Positions 9,790 to 17,626 of a DNA stretch of 64,000 nucleotides are shown here, piece by piece. Both the position numbers and the translations under genes were made by a program. Position 1 is the stretch's first letter. Each line of letters starts with the position of its first letter. The stretch spans positions 62,001-126,000 of the forward strand of contig CAYSSJ010000006.1 in the NCBI GenBank assembly GCA_964433675.1, in the 5' to 3' direction. The stretch is from CAYSSJ01 sp964433675. Its GTDB lineage: Bacteria > Cloacimonadota > Cloacimonadia > Cloacimonadales > TCS61. The notes under the pieces are model-generated. The model saw only the letters and a list, made by a program, of their open reading frames with translations. It ran no database searches and was not told the DNA's origin.

Positions 9790-9942
9790 TCATTTCTTCA
9801 TATAATAACTAATCTTTGACCATGTCAAAACATTATCTAATATATGACGCGAAAAATACTCAACCTCAACAGCGGCAAGGTTTCTGATCTCATAGTGAAA
9901 TCGTTTTTTCAAACTAATATCATTCTCCCGACCCTGCATCAT
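9790..9942 (-). CDS. Small hypothetical protein, 50 residues, upstream of the TerB-like gene
   Basis: A short frame of 50 codons opens at ATG 9942 (immediately followed by a second ATG) and stops with TGA at 9790. AAAGGAG lies five bases before the ATG, as good as any ribosome-binding site in this window. The protein starts MMQGRENDIS and is charged and probably helical, with a Tyr-rich tail ending KISYYMKK. The stop is 21 bases before the TerB-like ATG, so the two would be cotranscribed. I do not recognise the family. It could also be a truncated remnant of a longer gene. Confidence 0.5.
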   Translation of the reverse strand: MMQGRENDISLKKRFHYEIRNLAAVEVEYFSRHILDNVLTWSKISYYMKK

Positions 9943-10054
9943 CTCTGCTCCTTTGCAATTTATTTACTCAATTGCCACTTACAAAATTTTAGTCAAGTAG
10001 AAAATATCCCGACAGAAGTTTAGCAGAAAATTACACAGGTCTATCCTATAAAAA

Positions 10055-10082
10055 AAAGTCCCGAGGGTGAAGTCGGGACTTT
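10055..10082 (-). terminator. Intrinsic terminator for the four-helix-bundle gene
   Basis: A perfect 10-bp stem, AAAGTCCCGA at 10055-10064 and TCGGGACTTT at 10073-10082, encloses an eight-base loop. On the minus strand it continues into a run of T from the A-tract at 10050-10057. It lies downstream of the gene ending at 10169. Confidence 0.75.
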
Positions 10083-10168
10083 GGATTTATTTGGAGGAGA
10101 CGGTCAGCCGTCAACTGTGTTATAGATTATTATGCTTTGCATAATGGTTAGTGATCAATGGTTAATGA

Positions 10169-10531
10169 TCAATTGTTAATGGTTAATTTGGTGGATTTTA
10201 TGATGCTCGTTATTAATTTGATGATTTCAATGGCATCTTGGTTAATTGATTCAAATTGCTCTGATGACAGATATTCAGTTTCTTTTAAAAGTTGAAGCCA
10301 GTAAATGGTTTCGTTTATTTCTTTTTGAGCGATGGCCATTTTATGTTTGAAATCCGCCTTGGTTTCAGCATGTTCAGCCTCCCGCACCATAGCGCCAACG
10401 CTCGTGCCACATCTCAACAATTGCTTTGAGAGTACAAACTCTTTTTTCTTTTGGCACAAATACTGAAAAAGCCGCACGATCCTCACTGCAAAACTAAAAC
10501 TCTTCTCCTTTACCACATTCTCTTTCACCAC
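10169..10531 (-). CDS. Four-helix-bundle protein (S23 / 23S rRNA intervening-sequence type)
   Basis: The 120-residue protein matches the four-helix-bundle family: KSFSFAVRIVRLFQYL, then LSKQLLRCGTSVGAMVREAE, DFKHKMAIAQKEINETIYWL and a final helix with IIKLITSIIKSTK. Such proteins occur inside 23S rRNA intervening sequences, beside diversity-generating retroelements (Avd) and as scattered single genes. Their role is mostly unclear; Avd-like members bind nucleic acid. The start is GTG at 10531. Both flanks carry short TTAACCATT-type repeats (10145-10190 and 10541-10620) in inverted arrangement, which suggests mobility. No rRNA sequence adjoins it here. Confidence 0.85.
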   Translation of the reverse strand: MVKENVVKEKSFSFAVRIVRLFQYLCQKKKEFVLSKQLLRCGTSVGAMVREAEHAETKADFKHKMAIAQKEINETIYWLQLLKETEYLSSEQFESINQDAIEIIKLITSIIKSTKLTINN

Positions 10532-10540
10532 TCACCCCTC

Positions 10541-10620
10541 ATTAACCATTTACAATTAACCATTTACAATTTACCATTTACAATTAACCATTCACAATTT
10601 ACCATTTACAATTAACCAAT
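10541..10620. repeat. 14-bp tandem repeat, five units plus a partial
   Basis: Units ATTAACCATTTACA / ATTTACCATTTACA recur at 10541, 10555, 10569, 10583 and 10597, with a partial copy at 10611. Each unit differs by one or two bases. The array lies immediately upstream of the four-helix-bundle gene. A related, inverted and more degenerate set (AATTGTTAATGGTTAAT) sits on the other side near 10145-10190. Confidence 0.9.
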
Positions 10621-10623
10621 AAT

Positions 10624-10726
10624 GCTCATCTAAGTTTAATTGATACTTTGGATTATAGTTTTCTAGTTTGCCACCATAATTCTGCATCTTTTTACCTTTT
10701 TCACCATCTTTTTCCCACTCATATTA
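10624..10726. repeat. Left copy of the direct repeat bracketing the cassette island
   Basis: This roughly 100-bp stretch aligns in the same orientation with 18643-18742. Both start GCTCATCTAA and share a 25-bp identical core (10669-10693 and 18686-18710). Both then continue through similar pyrimidine-rich sequence to a common CATATT. It contains no gene. The two copies bracket the accessory region, as expected for a duplicated target or recombination site. It could equally be a dispersed repeat of this genome. Confidence 0.75.
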
Positions 10727-10749
10727 TGTTTCTCCGCTCGATTAGCTGG

Positions 10750-11211
10750 TTAGTAATCATTTATATGATGTTGTTTCTTATAGTAATCAATCGTTTGCAG
10801 CAGCCACCTTATTTGCACTTCATCTTTTGCTAGTTCAATTGCGCTCTGCTTTTCAAGTAAATCTTTTTGTTGTTGTAAGTTTTTATCAATGCTTTCCTGC
10901 AGAGCGACGAGGATATTTTTTTCTAAAGCGCTGCCAATTGCTACTAACTCTCCGCCTTCAAGATCGGGGTAACGAACACCGAAATATAACCTGTTATGGG
11001 TTTCACTGCCGATTTTTCGATCGAAACAAACAATCATCTCTTTTTTGTTTTGATCTTCTAACACAGCATATGTCGTTCCACCGTCACGATACTTATCAAT
11101 CTCTACGATCGTAAAGGGCGGATTGTAGTCAAAAGCAATATGTTCGTGGTCAGATGTCTTTGCACAAACAAAGAAAAGAGTGGTTATGATGATTAATAAT
11201 GCTTTTTTCAT
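10750..11211 (-). CDS. Hypothetical exported protein
   Basis: The 153-residue protein has an N-terminal hydrophobic leader, MKKALLIIITTLFFVCAKTS. The cysteine at about position 16 could be lipidated, but the preceding residues do not make a good lipobox. The rest is soluble: a beta-rich half (PPFTIVEIDKYRDGGTTYAVL, NRLYFGVRYPDLEGGELVAIG) and a Gln/Lys-rich helical tail (DKNLQQQKDLLEKQSAIELAK). I do not recognise the family. The start is 19 bases after the CPBP-gene stop with no palindrome between, so the two seem to share one cassette. Confidence 0.6.
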   Translation of the reverse strand: MKKALLIIITTLFFVCAKTSDHEHIAFDYNPPFTIVEIDKYRDGGTTYAVLEDQNKKEMIVCFDRKIGSETHNRLYFGVRYPDLEGGELVAIGSALEKNILVALQESIDKNLQQQKDLLEKQSAIELAKDEVQIRWLLQTIDYYKKQHHINDY

Positions 11212-11230
11212 AATTTTATGGTGTGTTTAT

Positions 11231-12064
11231 TTAATTGATAATATAACTTGCAGGTTGTAGCAGTTTTTTGCGTAATCTCCAAAATATAATTGCAATTACA
11301 ATCGAACATATACTTACTCCAGCCCCCATCTCGCCGAGTAAATTTACCGTACTGCTTTTCTCGGTTAATAACTGGTCAAAAAAACCTTGAATTAAGAAAT
11401 TGTGACTCGCATGATAGATTACTCCCACCCACAAACTGGCAGATTTTATTCGCAACCACGTTAACATAAAGCTTAATGATATTAATGAAATACAACTAAA
11501 CAAAACTTTTAGAATTAAGAAATCTCCACCGTAATTGGCGAGTATCATTAAAGGTAGATGCCATATAGTCCATACCAGACCAATGATAATTGATGTAGTT
11601 GTTAAATTTGACAACTTGTATAATCTTGGCGTCAGAAACCCACGCCAACCAACCTCCTCTCCAAATGCACCAATTGACCTGGCGATTATGCCTATCAGGA
11701 ACAAAACAATTAATGCAAAACCAGAAGGAGAATCAGTTCCCATGATTGTAATCTGTTCATTAACAGAACCAATCTTAGTTAACCATGCAAATCCATATAT
11801 TATTATCCCGTAAGTAATTGGAATTATAAAAGCCAAAAGCAGATACTTAGCTTTTCCGAATTTCCATCCAAGTTTTTTTATATTCCGTTCACATATTAAT
11901 CTGGTAATTATAGCCGCAAGAAAAGGCGAATAAACCAATAAAAATGCAGCTATACTATCTTCTGCTTTTGATGTTTCAGTTTCCGATATCAAGAAATAAC
12001 TAATCCCACTTAAAATAAAAAGTAGGATAAAAAAAATACCGATTTCGCTTTTTATCTTTCCCAT
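11231..12064 (-). CDS. CPBP family intramembrane metalloprotease-like protein
   Basis: The 277-residue polytopic membrane protein carries the CPBP (Abi/CAAX-protease) motifs: GEEVGWRGFL (EExxxR), WTIWHLPLM with a histidine, and YHASHNF with the last histidine. About eight hydrophobic helices are visible. Family members include prenyl-CAAX proteases and bacteriocin self-immunity proteins, and they are common cargo of mobile cassettes. A palindromic attC-like element lies just upstream (12100-12234). The downstream neighbour at 11211 follows within 19 bases. The substrate is unknown. Confidence 0.88.
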   Translation of the reverse strand: MGKIKSEIGIFFILLFILSGISYFLISETETSKAEDSIAAFLLVYSPFLAAIITRLICERNIKKLGWKFGKAKYLLLAFIIPITYGIIIYGFAWLTKIGSVNEQITIMGTDSPSGFALIVLFLIGIIARSIGAFGEEVGWRGFLTPRLYKLSNLTTTSIIIGLVWTIWHLPLMILANYGGDFLILKVLFSCISLISLSFMLTWLRIKSASLWVGVIYHASHNFLIQGFFDQLLTEKSSTVNLLGEMGAGVSICSIVIAIIFWRLRKKLLQPASYIIN

Positions 12065-12099
12065 TTATTAAAAGTTACTCGCTTGTGTTTTATTAAATT

Positions 12100-12234
12100 G
12101 CCTGTAACGGTTGCGTGTATGAAACGTTGGGGATTGCGGGCTTCCTTCCTATCCACCAACACAAACGCCGATGCGGGGCAGAACGCATGTTTTAACCACT
12201 TAAACCCCAATGTTTTATACACGATGTTGGCGGC
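12100..12234 (-). repeat. attC-like palindrome A (between S41 and CPBP genes)
   Basis: The ends read GCC...AAC at 12100-12108 and GTT...GGC at 12226-12234. Inner stems are CGTGTAT (12114-12120) with ATACACG (12217-12223), then AAACGTTGGGG (12122-12132) with CCCCAATGTTT (12205-12215), which have one mismatch. The long imperfect stem with AAC/GTT end triplets is the layout of an integron cassette recombination site. Confidence 0.55.
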
Positions 12235-12261
12235 AGTTTATAGTTCATAGTTCTTTGAGTG

Positions 12262-13506
12262 TCAGTACTTGCCTTGCTCAATCAGATTTATTATAAAATC
12301 TAATGCAACATCTCTTCCTTCAAAAAAATCATCCAGCGTTTCTTCAACATGATAATGCGGTTCAATTGATTTACCCTCCATTGGGAAGCCCTGCGCAGAA
12401 AAATACGGTTGTTGTGTAGCCGCCCTGAACCTAATGTTGTTTTTTGTTGTGAAAAACCGTGGACCACTTCCGGTATCACCTCCAGTAGGTTTTCCCACCA
12501 GAATAGCCTGGGCACCCTCTTTGAGGTCTATGACAAAACTTTCTGCTGCTGAAGATGTTAGCCCACTAATCAATAAAAACAGGGTGCCTTTATAGTTATC
12601 GTTTCTTGGCGATAATGTTTTTTTAGACACACATGCCTTGTGCGGGTGTTTTAATAAATAGGAAGCGATTTGCTCGCTTCTAGGGGAGTTGCCGCCAACA
12701 TTATTTCGAATATCAATAATAAGATATGGTTTGTCTTTTACATCGTTAAAAGCATTCGGGAAATCCAAAAGTGCACGTTCTTGCATTAAAGCAATAGATA
12801 TATAACCAATGCTATCAGAGATGGCTCTGCTTTCAATCAAAGAACGAGGGGCACCGGCAGAACTTTTCCTTTTAAAAGGTTCAGGCTTACGGAAAACTAC
12901 AGAAACCTCTTTTAATCCTTCATCAGTTCTAATTAAATAACTTCGCTCTTCCGGGAAATAACTCTGGAAAACATTAATTCTTGCTGTTTCTAACGAACCG
13001 ACTATTGTAGATGCACTAACGTATGACATTTCCTGATTTAACCATTCCATTGCAGAAATATGATTTATTTCAACTATTTCATCTTTGGGCTGAATTCCTT
13101 TTTCTCGAAATGATTCATCAAACACATGGCTCAAATAAAGTCTATCTTCTAATATCTTCGCCCAGTTATTAATTTCATACCTTCTTAAAGCTAAATTAGT
13201 ATGCCCGTTTTCAAGTTCAGCAAAATATTGCAATAATATCCTTATGTATTCCTCGCCATTTTGAACGGCTTTAATTTGAGAATAAAAAGCTGAGAACAGC
13301 GAATCAGGATCGATGCCCTTATGCGAAAAAAATGAATAGTTCTCTTTAATGATATGATGTATCTCTTTAAAATCCTCAAGAATTTCCGGCTGCTCAATTT
13401 TTAAATCCTCGACATATATAACATCATGTCTTTTTACACAACCAGTCATTAGAAGCATAAATGCCATAATAAAATAAAAGATACTTTTCTGATGATTATT
13501 AATCAT
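12262..13506 (-). CDS. S41 family (C-terminal processing-like) peptidase, lipoprotein
   Basis: The 414-residue protein has a lipoprotein leader ending FMLLMTGCVKR (lipobox Cys at about 22). The S41 catalytic domain follows: PYLIIDIRNNVGGNSPRSEQ, then the nucleophile region LLISGLTSSAAESFV and the lysine in AILVGKPTGGDTGSG. No clear PDZ domain is seen, and the N-terminal region has helices like tricorn-type S41 members. It is probably a membrane-anchored periplasmic protease. The gene is flanked by palindromes A (downstream) and B (upstream), as for a single gene cassette. Confidence 0.88.
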   Translation of the reverse strand: MINNHQKSIFYFIMAFMLLMTGCVKRHDVIYVEDLKIEQPEILEDFKEIHHIIKENYSFFSHKGIDPDSLFSAFYSQIKAVQNGEEYIRILLQYFAELENGHTNLALRRYEINNWAKILEDRLYLSHVFDESFREKGIQPKDEIVEINHISAMEWLNQEMSYVSASTIVGSLETARINVFQSYFPEERSYLIRTDEGLKEVSVVFRKPEPFKRKSSAGAPRSLIESRAISDSIGYISIALMQERALLDFPNAFNDVKDKPYLIIDIRNNVGGNSPRSEQIASYLLKHPHKACVSKKTLSPRNDNYKGTLFLLISGLTSSAAESFVIDLKEGAQAILVGKPTGGDTGSGPRFFTTKNNIRFRAATQQPYFSAQGFPMEGKSIEPHYHVEETLDDFFEGRDVALDFIINLIEQGKY

Positions 13507-13523
13507 AGTATTTGTTTTTTAAT

Positions 13524-13626
13524 TGCCGCCAACGTTCCGCGAGTATCCGAAGTTGGCGACCATCGGGAGCCAATTTGGGCGTAGCGAAGCGTAGCCGGGT
13601 ACTCGCTGTTATGTTTAGTGCCCGGC
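13524..13626 (-). repeat. attC-like palindrome B (upstream of the S41 gene)
   Basis: End triplets are AAC at 13531-13533 and GTT at 13608-13610. A perfect 7-bp stem pairs GCGAGTA (13539-13545) with TACTCGC (13600-13606). An inner stem pairs GTTGGC (13552-13557) with GCCAAT (13569-13574). The right end, ATGTTTAGTGCCCGGC, closely resembles the end of palindrome D in opposite orientation. Confidence 0.55.
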
Positions 13627-13680
13627 TGGTTGCAGATAGACGTCAAAAAGTACATGGATGTACTTTTTGATCATTTGGAA

Positions 13681-14151
13681 TTATTGTTCATCCTCCGTAT
13701 ACGGAATTGGTTTTCTCTCAATGACTATGCCCTTTAATAATTTTTCAAAATCTTTAAAAGCTGAGCATGCAGTATTCTTACTTATGTATTTAATAAACCC
13801 TGGATGTTCGGCTTTAATTGAGAATAGAGAATGTTTATCAATCGGATTTAAAATAATGTCTTTCTCGTATAAATGATAATTGATTTTATCTTTTATTGAT
13901 GGCCACAGCTCATCATAAAACAATGCATTCTTTAAATTCAAATAAGTTTCAGAATTCCAAAATTCATTTATTGAAGCAAATACACTACTTGTTCTTAAGA
14001 CAAATCCTCGAACCTTATTGGGTTTGCTTTTAATCAAGTAAAACCATTCTGTTATAATTTCTTTTTCTGTTTCTTCTCCAGTTACTAATGCAAAGATTCC
14101 ACCAAGCGTTGGAAAGTAGCCACAATGAAAAACTTCAAATTTACTGTCCAT
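13681..14151 (-). CDS. Hypothetical protein, partner of the deoxyribosyltransferase-like gene
   Basis: The 156-residue soluble protein has no family I recognise. It contains PTLGGIFALVTGEETEKEIIT near the start and an alternating helix/strand pattern, and it ends in an acidic tail. The ATG at 14151 lies ten bases after the stop of the upstream gene, so the two form a two-gene unit. No palindrome lies between them. That is unusual for a cassette array and suggests they function together. An immunity, antitoxin or accessory role is possible but only inferred. Confidence 0.55.
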   Translation of the reverse strand: MDSKFEVFHCGYFPTLGGIFALVTGEETEKEIITEWFYLIKSKPNKVRGFVLRTSSVFASINEFWNSETYLNLKNALFYDELWPSIKDKINYHLYEKDIILNPIDKHSLFSIKAEHPGFIKYISKNTACSAFKDFEKLLKGIVIERKPIPYTEDEQ

Positions 14152-14161
14152 ATATCCCCCT

Positions 14162-15034
14162 TTAATCTTGTTTATATATTACTTTAAGTCTTTTGTATAA
14201 CTCATTACTTAAATCTCTCAAACCTTCTTCATTTGGCAAATATTTTAATGCTCTATGATGCCCTAAGTCTGAGGGGATGTCATCTATTGATTGTGTAATT
14301 GGGATTACAGTTTTTCCTAGAGTATGTGCTATACCTGTTTCATACAACACATTAGGATTTTTTCCTGAAAAATCAACGACAATAACATTGGCGCAGAATA
14401 TAAGATCAAAGATGTCCTGAATGAAAGTTGAATTATCCCATATATCATCTGCTCGGAGACATTCAAGTTTCATATATTCAGCAACCCTCTTTATTGCTGA
14501 ATAAGTATTTGTAAAAGAACCTTGAAACGGTATCATGACAGAAATAAGTTTACTATTAACCTCCTTTTGAGGTACTTGAAAAACACTCGGTTTAAATGTA
14601 ATCAACCTCTCGGTTTGCACTTCATCAAATGATGTGGAAATAAATTCTCCATGAATAGGCAAAACTTTAATCTTTCCATTTGGCTGTTCAGAAATGTTTA
14701 AATCATTTGTTTTTAATGATGAAGCAACTGCTTCCATTGCCTTTTCTCGGTTGACATCCTCGTTAAAAAGAAAATGATCTGGATGCAATAAATTTTCAAT
14801 AACTTTAACAATTTCTGGCGAAGGCATATTAGCAGGTGATTGTTTTTTATTTAATTCATCTAAGACATCGCGAACCCACACTCTACGTGTAGAACCATCA
14901 TGTACATAGTCAAGATCCAAATCCACAAAAAAACGTGTTAGATATGATGAGCTTCGATAAGGGAAAAAGTTAAATGGATTATCTCCGCATATCATTTCAG
15001 CTAATTTAACGATTGTAGCAGATCCTAATTGCAT
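14162..15034 (-). CDS. Protein with C-terminal nucleoside-deoxyribosyltransferase-like domain
   Basis: About 290 residues. The C-terminal half (from LISVMIPFQGSF) has a Rossmann-like fold resembling nucleoside 2-deoxyribosyltransferases and TIR/SLOG-type NAD- or nucleotide-sensing domains. Supporting segments are LECLRADDIWDNSTFIQDI, NVIVVDFSGKNPNVLYETG and AHTLGKTVIPITQS. The N-terminal 130 residues are helical and unassigned. Such domains are frequent effectors in bacterial defence and signalling islands. I use the ATG at 15034, preceded by AAGGAG at five bases; a longer reading starting at 15058 has no site. It is encoded directly upstream of the 156-residue partner. Confidence 0.65.
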   Translation of the reverse strand: MQLGSATIVKLAEMICGDNPFNFFPYRSSSYLTRFFVDLDLDYVHDGSTRRVWVRDVLDELNKKQSPANMPSPEIVKVIENLLHPDHFLFNEDVNREKAMEAVASSLKTNDLNISEQPNGKIKVLPIHGEFISTSFDEVQTERLITFKPSVFQVPQKEVNSKLISVMIPFQGSFTNTYSAIKRVAEYMKLECLRADDIWDNSTFIQDIFDLIFCANVIVVDFSGKNPNVLYETGIAHTLGKTVIPITQSIDDIPSDLGHHRALKYLPNEEGLRDLSNELYKRLKVIYKQD

Positions 15035-15086
15035 TAATTCTCCTTCCCCCGAGGCCACGGATGGCCGAGGACTAAAAAGCCCTTAA

Positions 15087-15163
15087 GCCGGGCATTGAAC
15101 ATAACTACCGCATATATGCCATATGTCGTATATTCCACCATATTGGCACATATCACGAATGTT
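15087..15163 (-). repeat. attC-like palindrome D (weak)
   Basis: The left end is GCCGGGCATTGAACATAAC at 15087-15105 with AAC at 15103-15105. The right end has GTT at 15161-15163. The inner arms CATATATGCCATATG and CATATTGGCACATAT pair only imperfectly. The left end matches the outer end of palindrome B read on the other strand, which supports common ancestry. Confidence 0.38.
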
Positions 15164-15171
15164 TTATTCTT

Positions 15172-15468
15172 TTATTTCTTAAGTGAATTTCTAAAATCAT
15201 TAGCTCTTTTGTAGAAATCTTCATCTTCACCAAATTCCATAATTCTTGCCACTTTTCCGTTACAAACTTTACAGTTTCCTACAATCATAATATCATTTAG
15301 AGAATCCAATACATATTCTTTGATTTCTATTCCTTTTTCGCAAATACCTCTACAAGTAGAACAATAAACATTATGATTCACAATGAAGTCCAAACTTTTT
15401 TTTTGCTTATCATTTAGTAAAGCATTAAGCTGAAACTTATTAAGTTTAATTTCTTTCGGTCTTTTCAT
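15172..15468 (-). CDS. Zinc-ribbon-like protein, copy 1 of 2
   Basis: The 98-residue protein has two CxxC pairs, CSTC near residue 36 and CKVC near residue 67, which would bind one zinc. The N-terminus is basic (MKRPKEIKLNKFQLNALLN) and the C-terminal helix is charged (EDEDFYKRANDFRNSLKK). I do not recognise the family; a nucleic-acid or protein-binding adaptor is plausible. The ATG at 15468 has AAGGAGG upstream. A second copy at 18323-18619 differs at only five residues: 8, 9, 16, 20 and 97. The duplication includes the leader up to about 15491. Confidence 0.7.
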   Translation of the reverse strand: MKRPKEIKLNKFQLNALLNDKQKKSLDFIVNHNVYCSTCRGICEKGIEIKEYVLDSLNDIMIVGNCKVCNGKVARIMEFGEDEDFYKRANDFRNSLKK

Positions 15469-15510
15469 TAAACCTCCTTCTTTGGTAAATTAATAGCACG
15501 GTCTTTCTTA

Positions 15511-15668
15511 GTATAACGGTTACTTATGTATGCCGTAATGCATTGCTGATCAGTTTCTTGTCCATCGACACGAAAGTCTGAGCAGTTTACAATGCATGAA
15601 TACCAACTGAACCTACCGAAGGGAACTCAGCGAAGCTAATATCTTATGGCATATACACTTTGTTATGC
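15511..15668 (-). repeat. attC-like palindrome E
   Basis: End triplets are AAC at 15515-15517 and GTT at 15662-15664, within GTATAAC and GTTATGC, which are nearly complementary. Stems pair TATGCC (15529-15534) with GGCATA (15648-15653), and ATGCATTG (15538-15545) perfectly with CAATGCAT (15590-15597). At about 158 bp it is the longest element of the set. The remaining gene-free stretch, 15669-15778, is AT-rich and I see nothing else in it. Confidence 0.55.
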
Positions 15669-15778
15669 TGCGTTTTATATTAATCATCATAATTTTTGAT
15701 CAGTTCCGCAAGAAATAGTGAGGTTTCTTTCATATTGGCACTTTATTCCGCTTTAGTTTAACCGAAGTTGGTGGTTCG

Positions 15779-16894
15779 TCAGTTTTCTTTCCACATTGCT
15801 TTAATCAATCCGAAGCACAAGTTATCGATTTCACCCATATCTTTGTTAAAAGCCGAAACATTGGACAAAATTATTATGCCATTCTTATTATTTAAATCCA
15901 ACGCCATTGATGAAGTGTAACCTCCTGTCCCTCCATTATGCCAAATTACCTCATTGTTCCCGTCACTTGCTTTTATGATGAGCCACCCTAAACCGATTTC
16001 CATTGTTTCGCTAAGTTTAAATGTCGGCTGATGGGTAAGCTGAAGTTCAGCATTTTCCTGCTCAAATTGAGCTAAAGAAAATTTCGTCAAATCTTCTACT
16101 GTTGATAGAATTCCGCCGGCTCCTACCAATACATTAAAATCCCAATTAGCAGTTTCTTTCCCATTACTATCAAGTCCTTTAACAAGTTCGCTTTTTAATT
16201 TGGATCGATCTGCGCTAGAAGATGACATTCCGTATTTTGAAAAGACGATCTCTTCAAGTAACTTGTTATAATTGGTAGTTGAAATTTCTTTCAATAGATA
16301 ACCAAGAAGACCTGCACCAAGATTAGAATATTCATACTTTGTGCCAGGTGCTTGGTTAAGTTTGATTTTTTCTTTCAAGTATGATTTTAACTTTTCCTCA
16401 TCATAATCTTTGTAAGGATTACTTGGGTCAGCAAGCATTAAGTTAAGATTGGAAGGTAATCTCGGCAAACCTGAAGTGTGATTGGCAAGCTGCTTAAAAG
16501 TTATCGATTCGTTAGTTTTAAGGTCAAAATCAACAAAATCTTGAATATTGTTTTCTAATTTGAGTCGATTATTTACCACAAAATTTGCTAATAAGGTAGA
16601 AGTGAAAATTTTGCTAATTGAGCCAATTTCAAAAGCACTTCTGTGGTTTTCAATTTGAATTATTGAGTCATTCACCCGCTTTATACCGATAAATTTGACT
16701 TTCCCCTTATCGATAATTGCGATAGAAAGTTGCGTGTTTTCAGGAAACGACTTTGTTTTTTCGTAAATCAATTCTGTTTGTTCTTCCGATATTTGGATTT
16801 GAGTACTTTTAAGACCGGTTTCGGCTATTTGGGTTTGTCCGTTTGAGCAACTCAACAGAAAAAGCCCATTTAGTAACATTAATAGGTTTTTCAT
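15779..16894 (-). CDS. Serine beta-lactamase-like (class C / penicillin-binding) lipoprotein
   Basis: The 371-residue protein has a lipoprotein leader (LLMLLNGLFLLSCSNGQ). The fold motifs of the serine beta-lactamase family are present: SISK (SxxK nucleophile, in FEIGSISKIFTSTLLA), YSN in KYEYSNLGAGLLGYL, and HNGGTGGYTSS in place of the KTG box. This wider family includes AmpC, esterases and D-aminopeptidases, so drug hydrolysis should not be assumed. The length is typical. It sits between palindromes E and F as a single-gene cassette. Its frequent AAA/AAT codons suggest lower GC than the flanking operons. Confidence 0.87.
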   Translation of the reverse strand: MKNLLMLLNGLFLLSCSNGQTQIAETGLKSTQIQISEEQTELIYEKTKSFPENTQLSIAIIDKGKVKFIGIKRVNDSIIQIENHRSAFEIGSISKIFTSTLLANFVVNNRLKLENNIQDFVDFDLKTNESITFKQLANHTSGLPRLPSNLNLMLADPSNPYKDYDEEKLKSYLKEKIKLNQAPGTKYEYSNLGAGLLGYLLKEISTTNYNKLLEEIVFSKYGMSSSSADRSKLKSELVKGLDSNGKETANWDFNVLVGAGGILSTVEDLTKFSLAQFEQENAELQLTHQPTFKLSETMEIGLGWLIIKASDGNNEVIWHNGGTGGYTSSMALDLNNKNGIIILSNVSAFNKDMGEIDNLCFGLIKAMWKEN

Positions 16895-16923
16895 TTTTAA
16901 TCTTCCTCGATGTTTCGTTTATA

Positions 16924-17056
16924 ATGACCGCTAACGTCCCGAGTGTTTGCGGCGACCGTCGTCACAATTAAAACCTGATGGAAAAAATGAAAATACAAAA
17001 AAGTTAAACTTTGACACTCCTTGGAAAATAGGATGTCGAAAACACTTTGTTATCAG
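16924..17056 (-). repeat. attC-like palindrome F
   Basis: End triplets are AAC at 16933-16935 and GTT at 17049-17051. Stems pair AGTGTTT (16942-16948) with AAACACT (17040-17046), and CGAC (16953-16956) with GTCG (17035-17038). The minus-strand core reads GTTAGCGGTCATT and is repeated exactly in palindrome G. GTTAGC fits the classical attC core GTTRRRY except at its last purine position. Confidence 0.6.
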
Positions 17057-17066
17057 ACGTTCTGAT

Positions 17067-17582
17067 TCATATCTTATTCCTATACCACTTTAATGCTTTT
17101 TTTTCAAGACACTTTATAAAGTCGTTTTTTCCATCCATATAGGCCTCTATATCATTTGGAAAACGTTCAGCAAGCATTTCTTTTAAATCACCATACCTTT
17201 TTGCAAAATAAGTATGCTGACGAAGAAAGTCACGAAAAGCAAGATGTCTCTCTACATCTTCACTATTAAATTGAAAAATATGGACATGGTGAGTACGATT
17301 ATCCCCACCTTTTCGAAAATACCTGCGACCTGGGATCCCAAACTCCCCCATGGGAACATATTGTAACCTAATCATTTTATCATTGAATTTATCAACTACT
17401 TCAATGTCCTTCAAAACAGGCATAATATCTATGGTTGGCTTTGCCTTTAAACCAGGCACAGAAGTGCTCCCGATATGGTGAACTTCAATCAATTCTTCGC
17501 CAAATATTTTTTGGATTTTTTCTGCTTCAGCCTTAAACATATCAGACCACTGGGGATTATACTTTGTAACAATAACCTTCAT
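17067..17582 (-). CDS. GrpB family protein (UPF0157, nucleotidyltransferase-like)
   Basis: The 171-residue protein shows GrpB hallmarks: YNPQWSDMFKAEAEKIQKIF, then VHHIGSTSVPGLKAKPTIDI, which carries the nucleotidyltransferase-type GS motif and acidic residue, and later THHVHIFQ. Some family members act as dephospho-CoA-like or other nucleotidyltransferases; many are unassigned. I take the ATG at 17582 with CTCCTT (AAGGAG on the minus strand) upstream, rather than the TTG at 17588. GrpB proteins are recurrent cargo of gene-cassette arrays, consistent with palindromes F and G on its two sides. Confidence 0.88.
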   Translation of the reverse strand: MKVIVTKYNPQWSDMFKAEAEKIQKIFGEELIEVHHIGSTSVPGLKAKPTIDIMPVLKDIEVVDKFNDKMIRLQYVPMGEFGIPGRRYFRKGGDNRTHHVHIFQFNSEDVERHLAFRDFLRQHTYFAKRYGDLKEMLAERFPNDIEAYMDGKNDFIKCLEKKALKWYRNKI

Positions 17583-17626
17583 GTTCAAAAAACTCCTTTA
17601 TAATATTGAAAAAAGTAATTTAAAGA

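Noticed and set aside
10541..10620. Origin-type iterons
   Set aside because: The 14-bp units resemble iterons, but there is no rep/dnaA gene, DnaA box cluster or AT-skew change that I can see. Association with the four-helix-bundle gene explains them better.
15779..16894. Antibiotic-resistance beta-lactamase
   Set aside because: SxxK and YxN motifs only place it in the broad serine beta-lactamase-like family. The third motif is HNGG rather than KTG, so drug resistance cannot be claimed.
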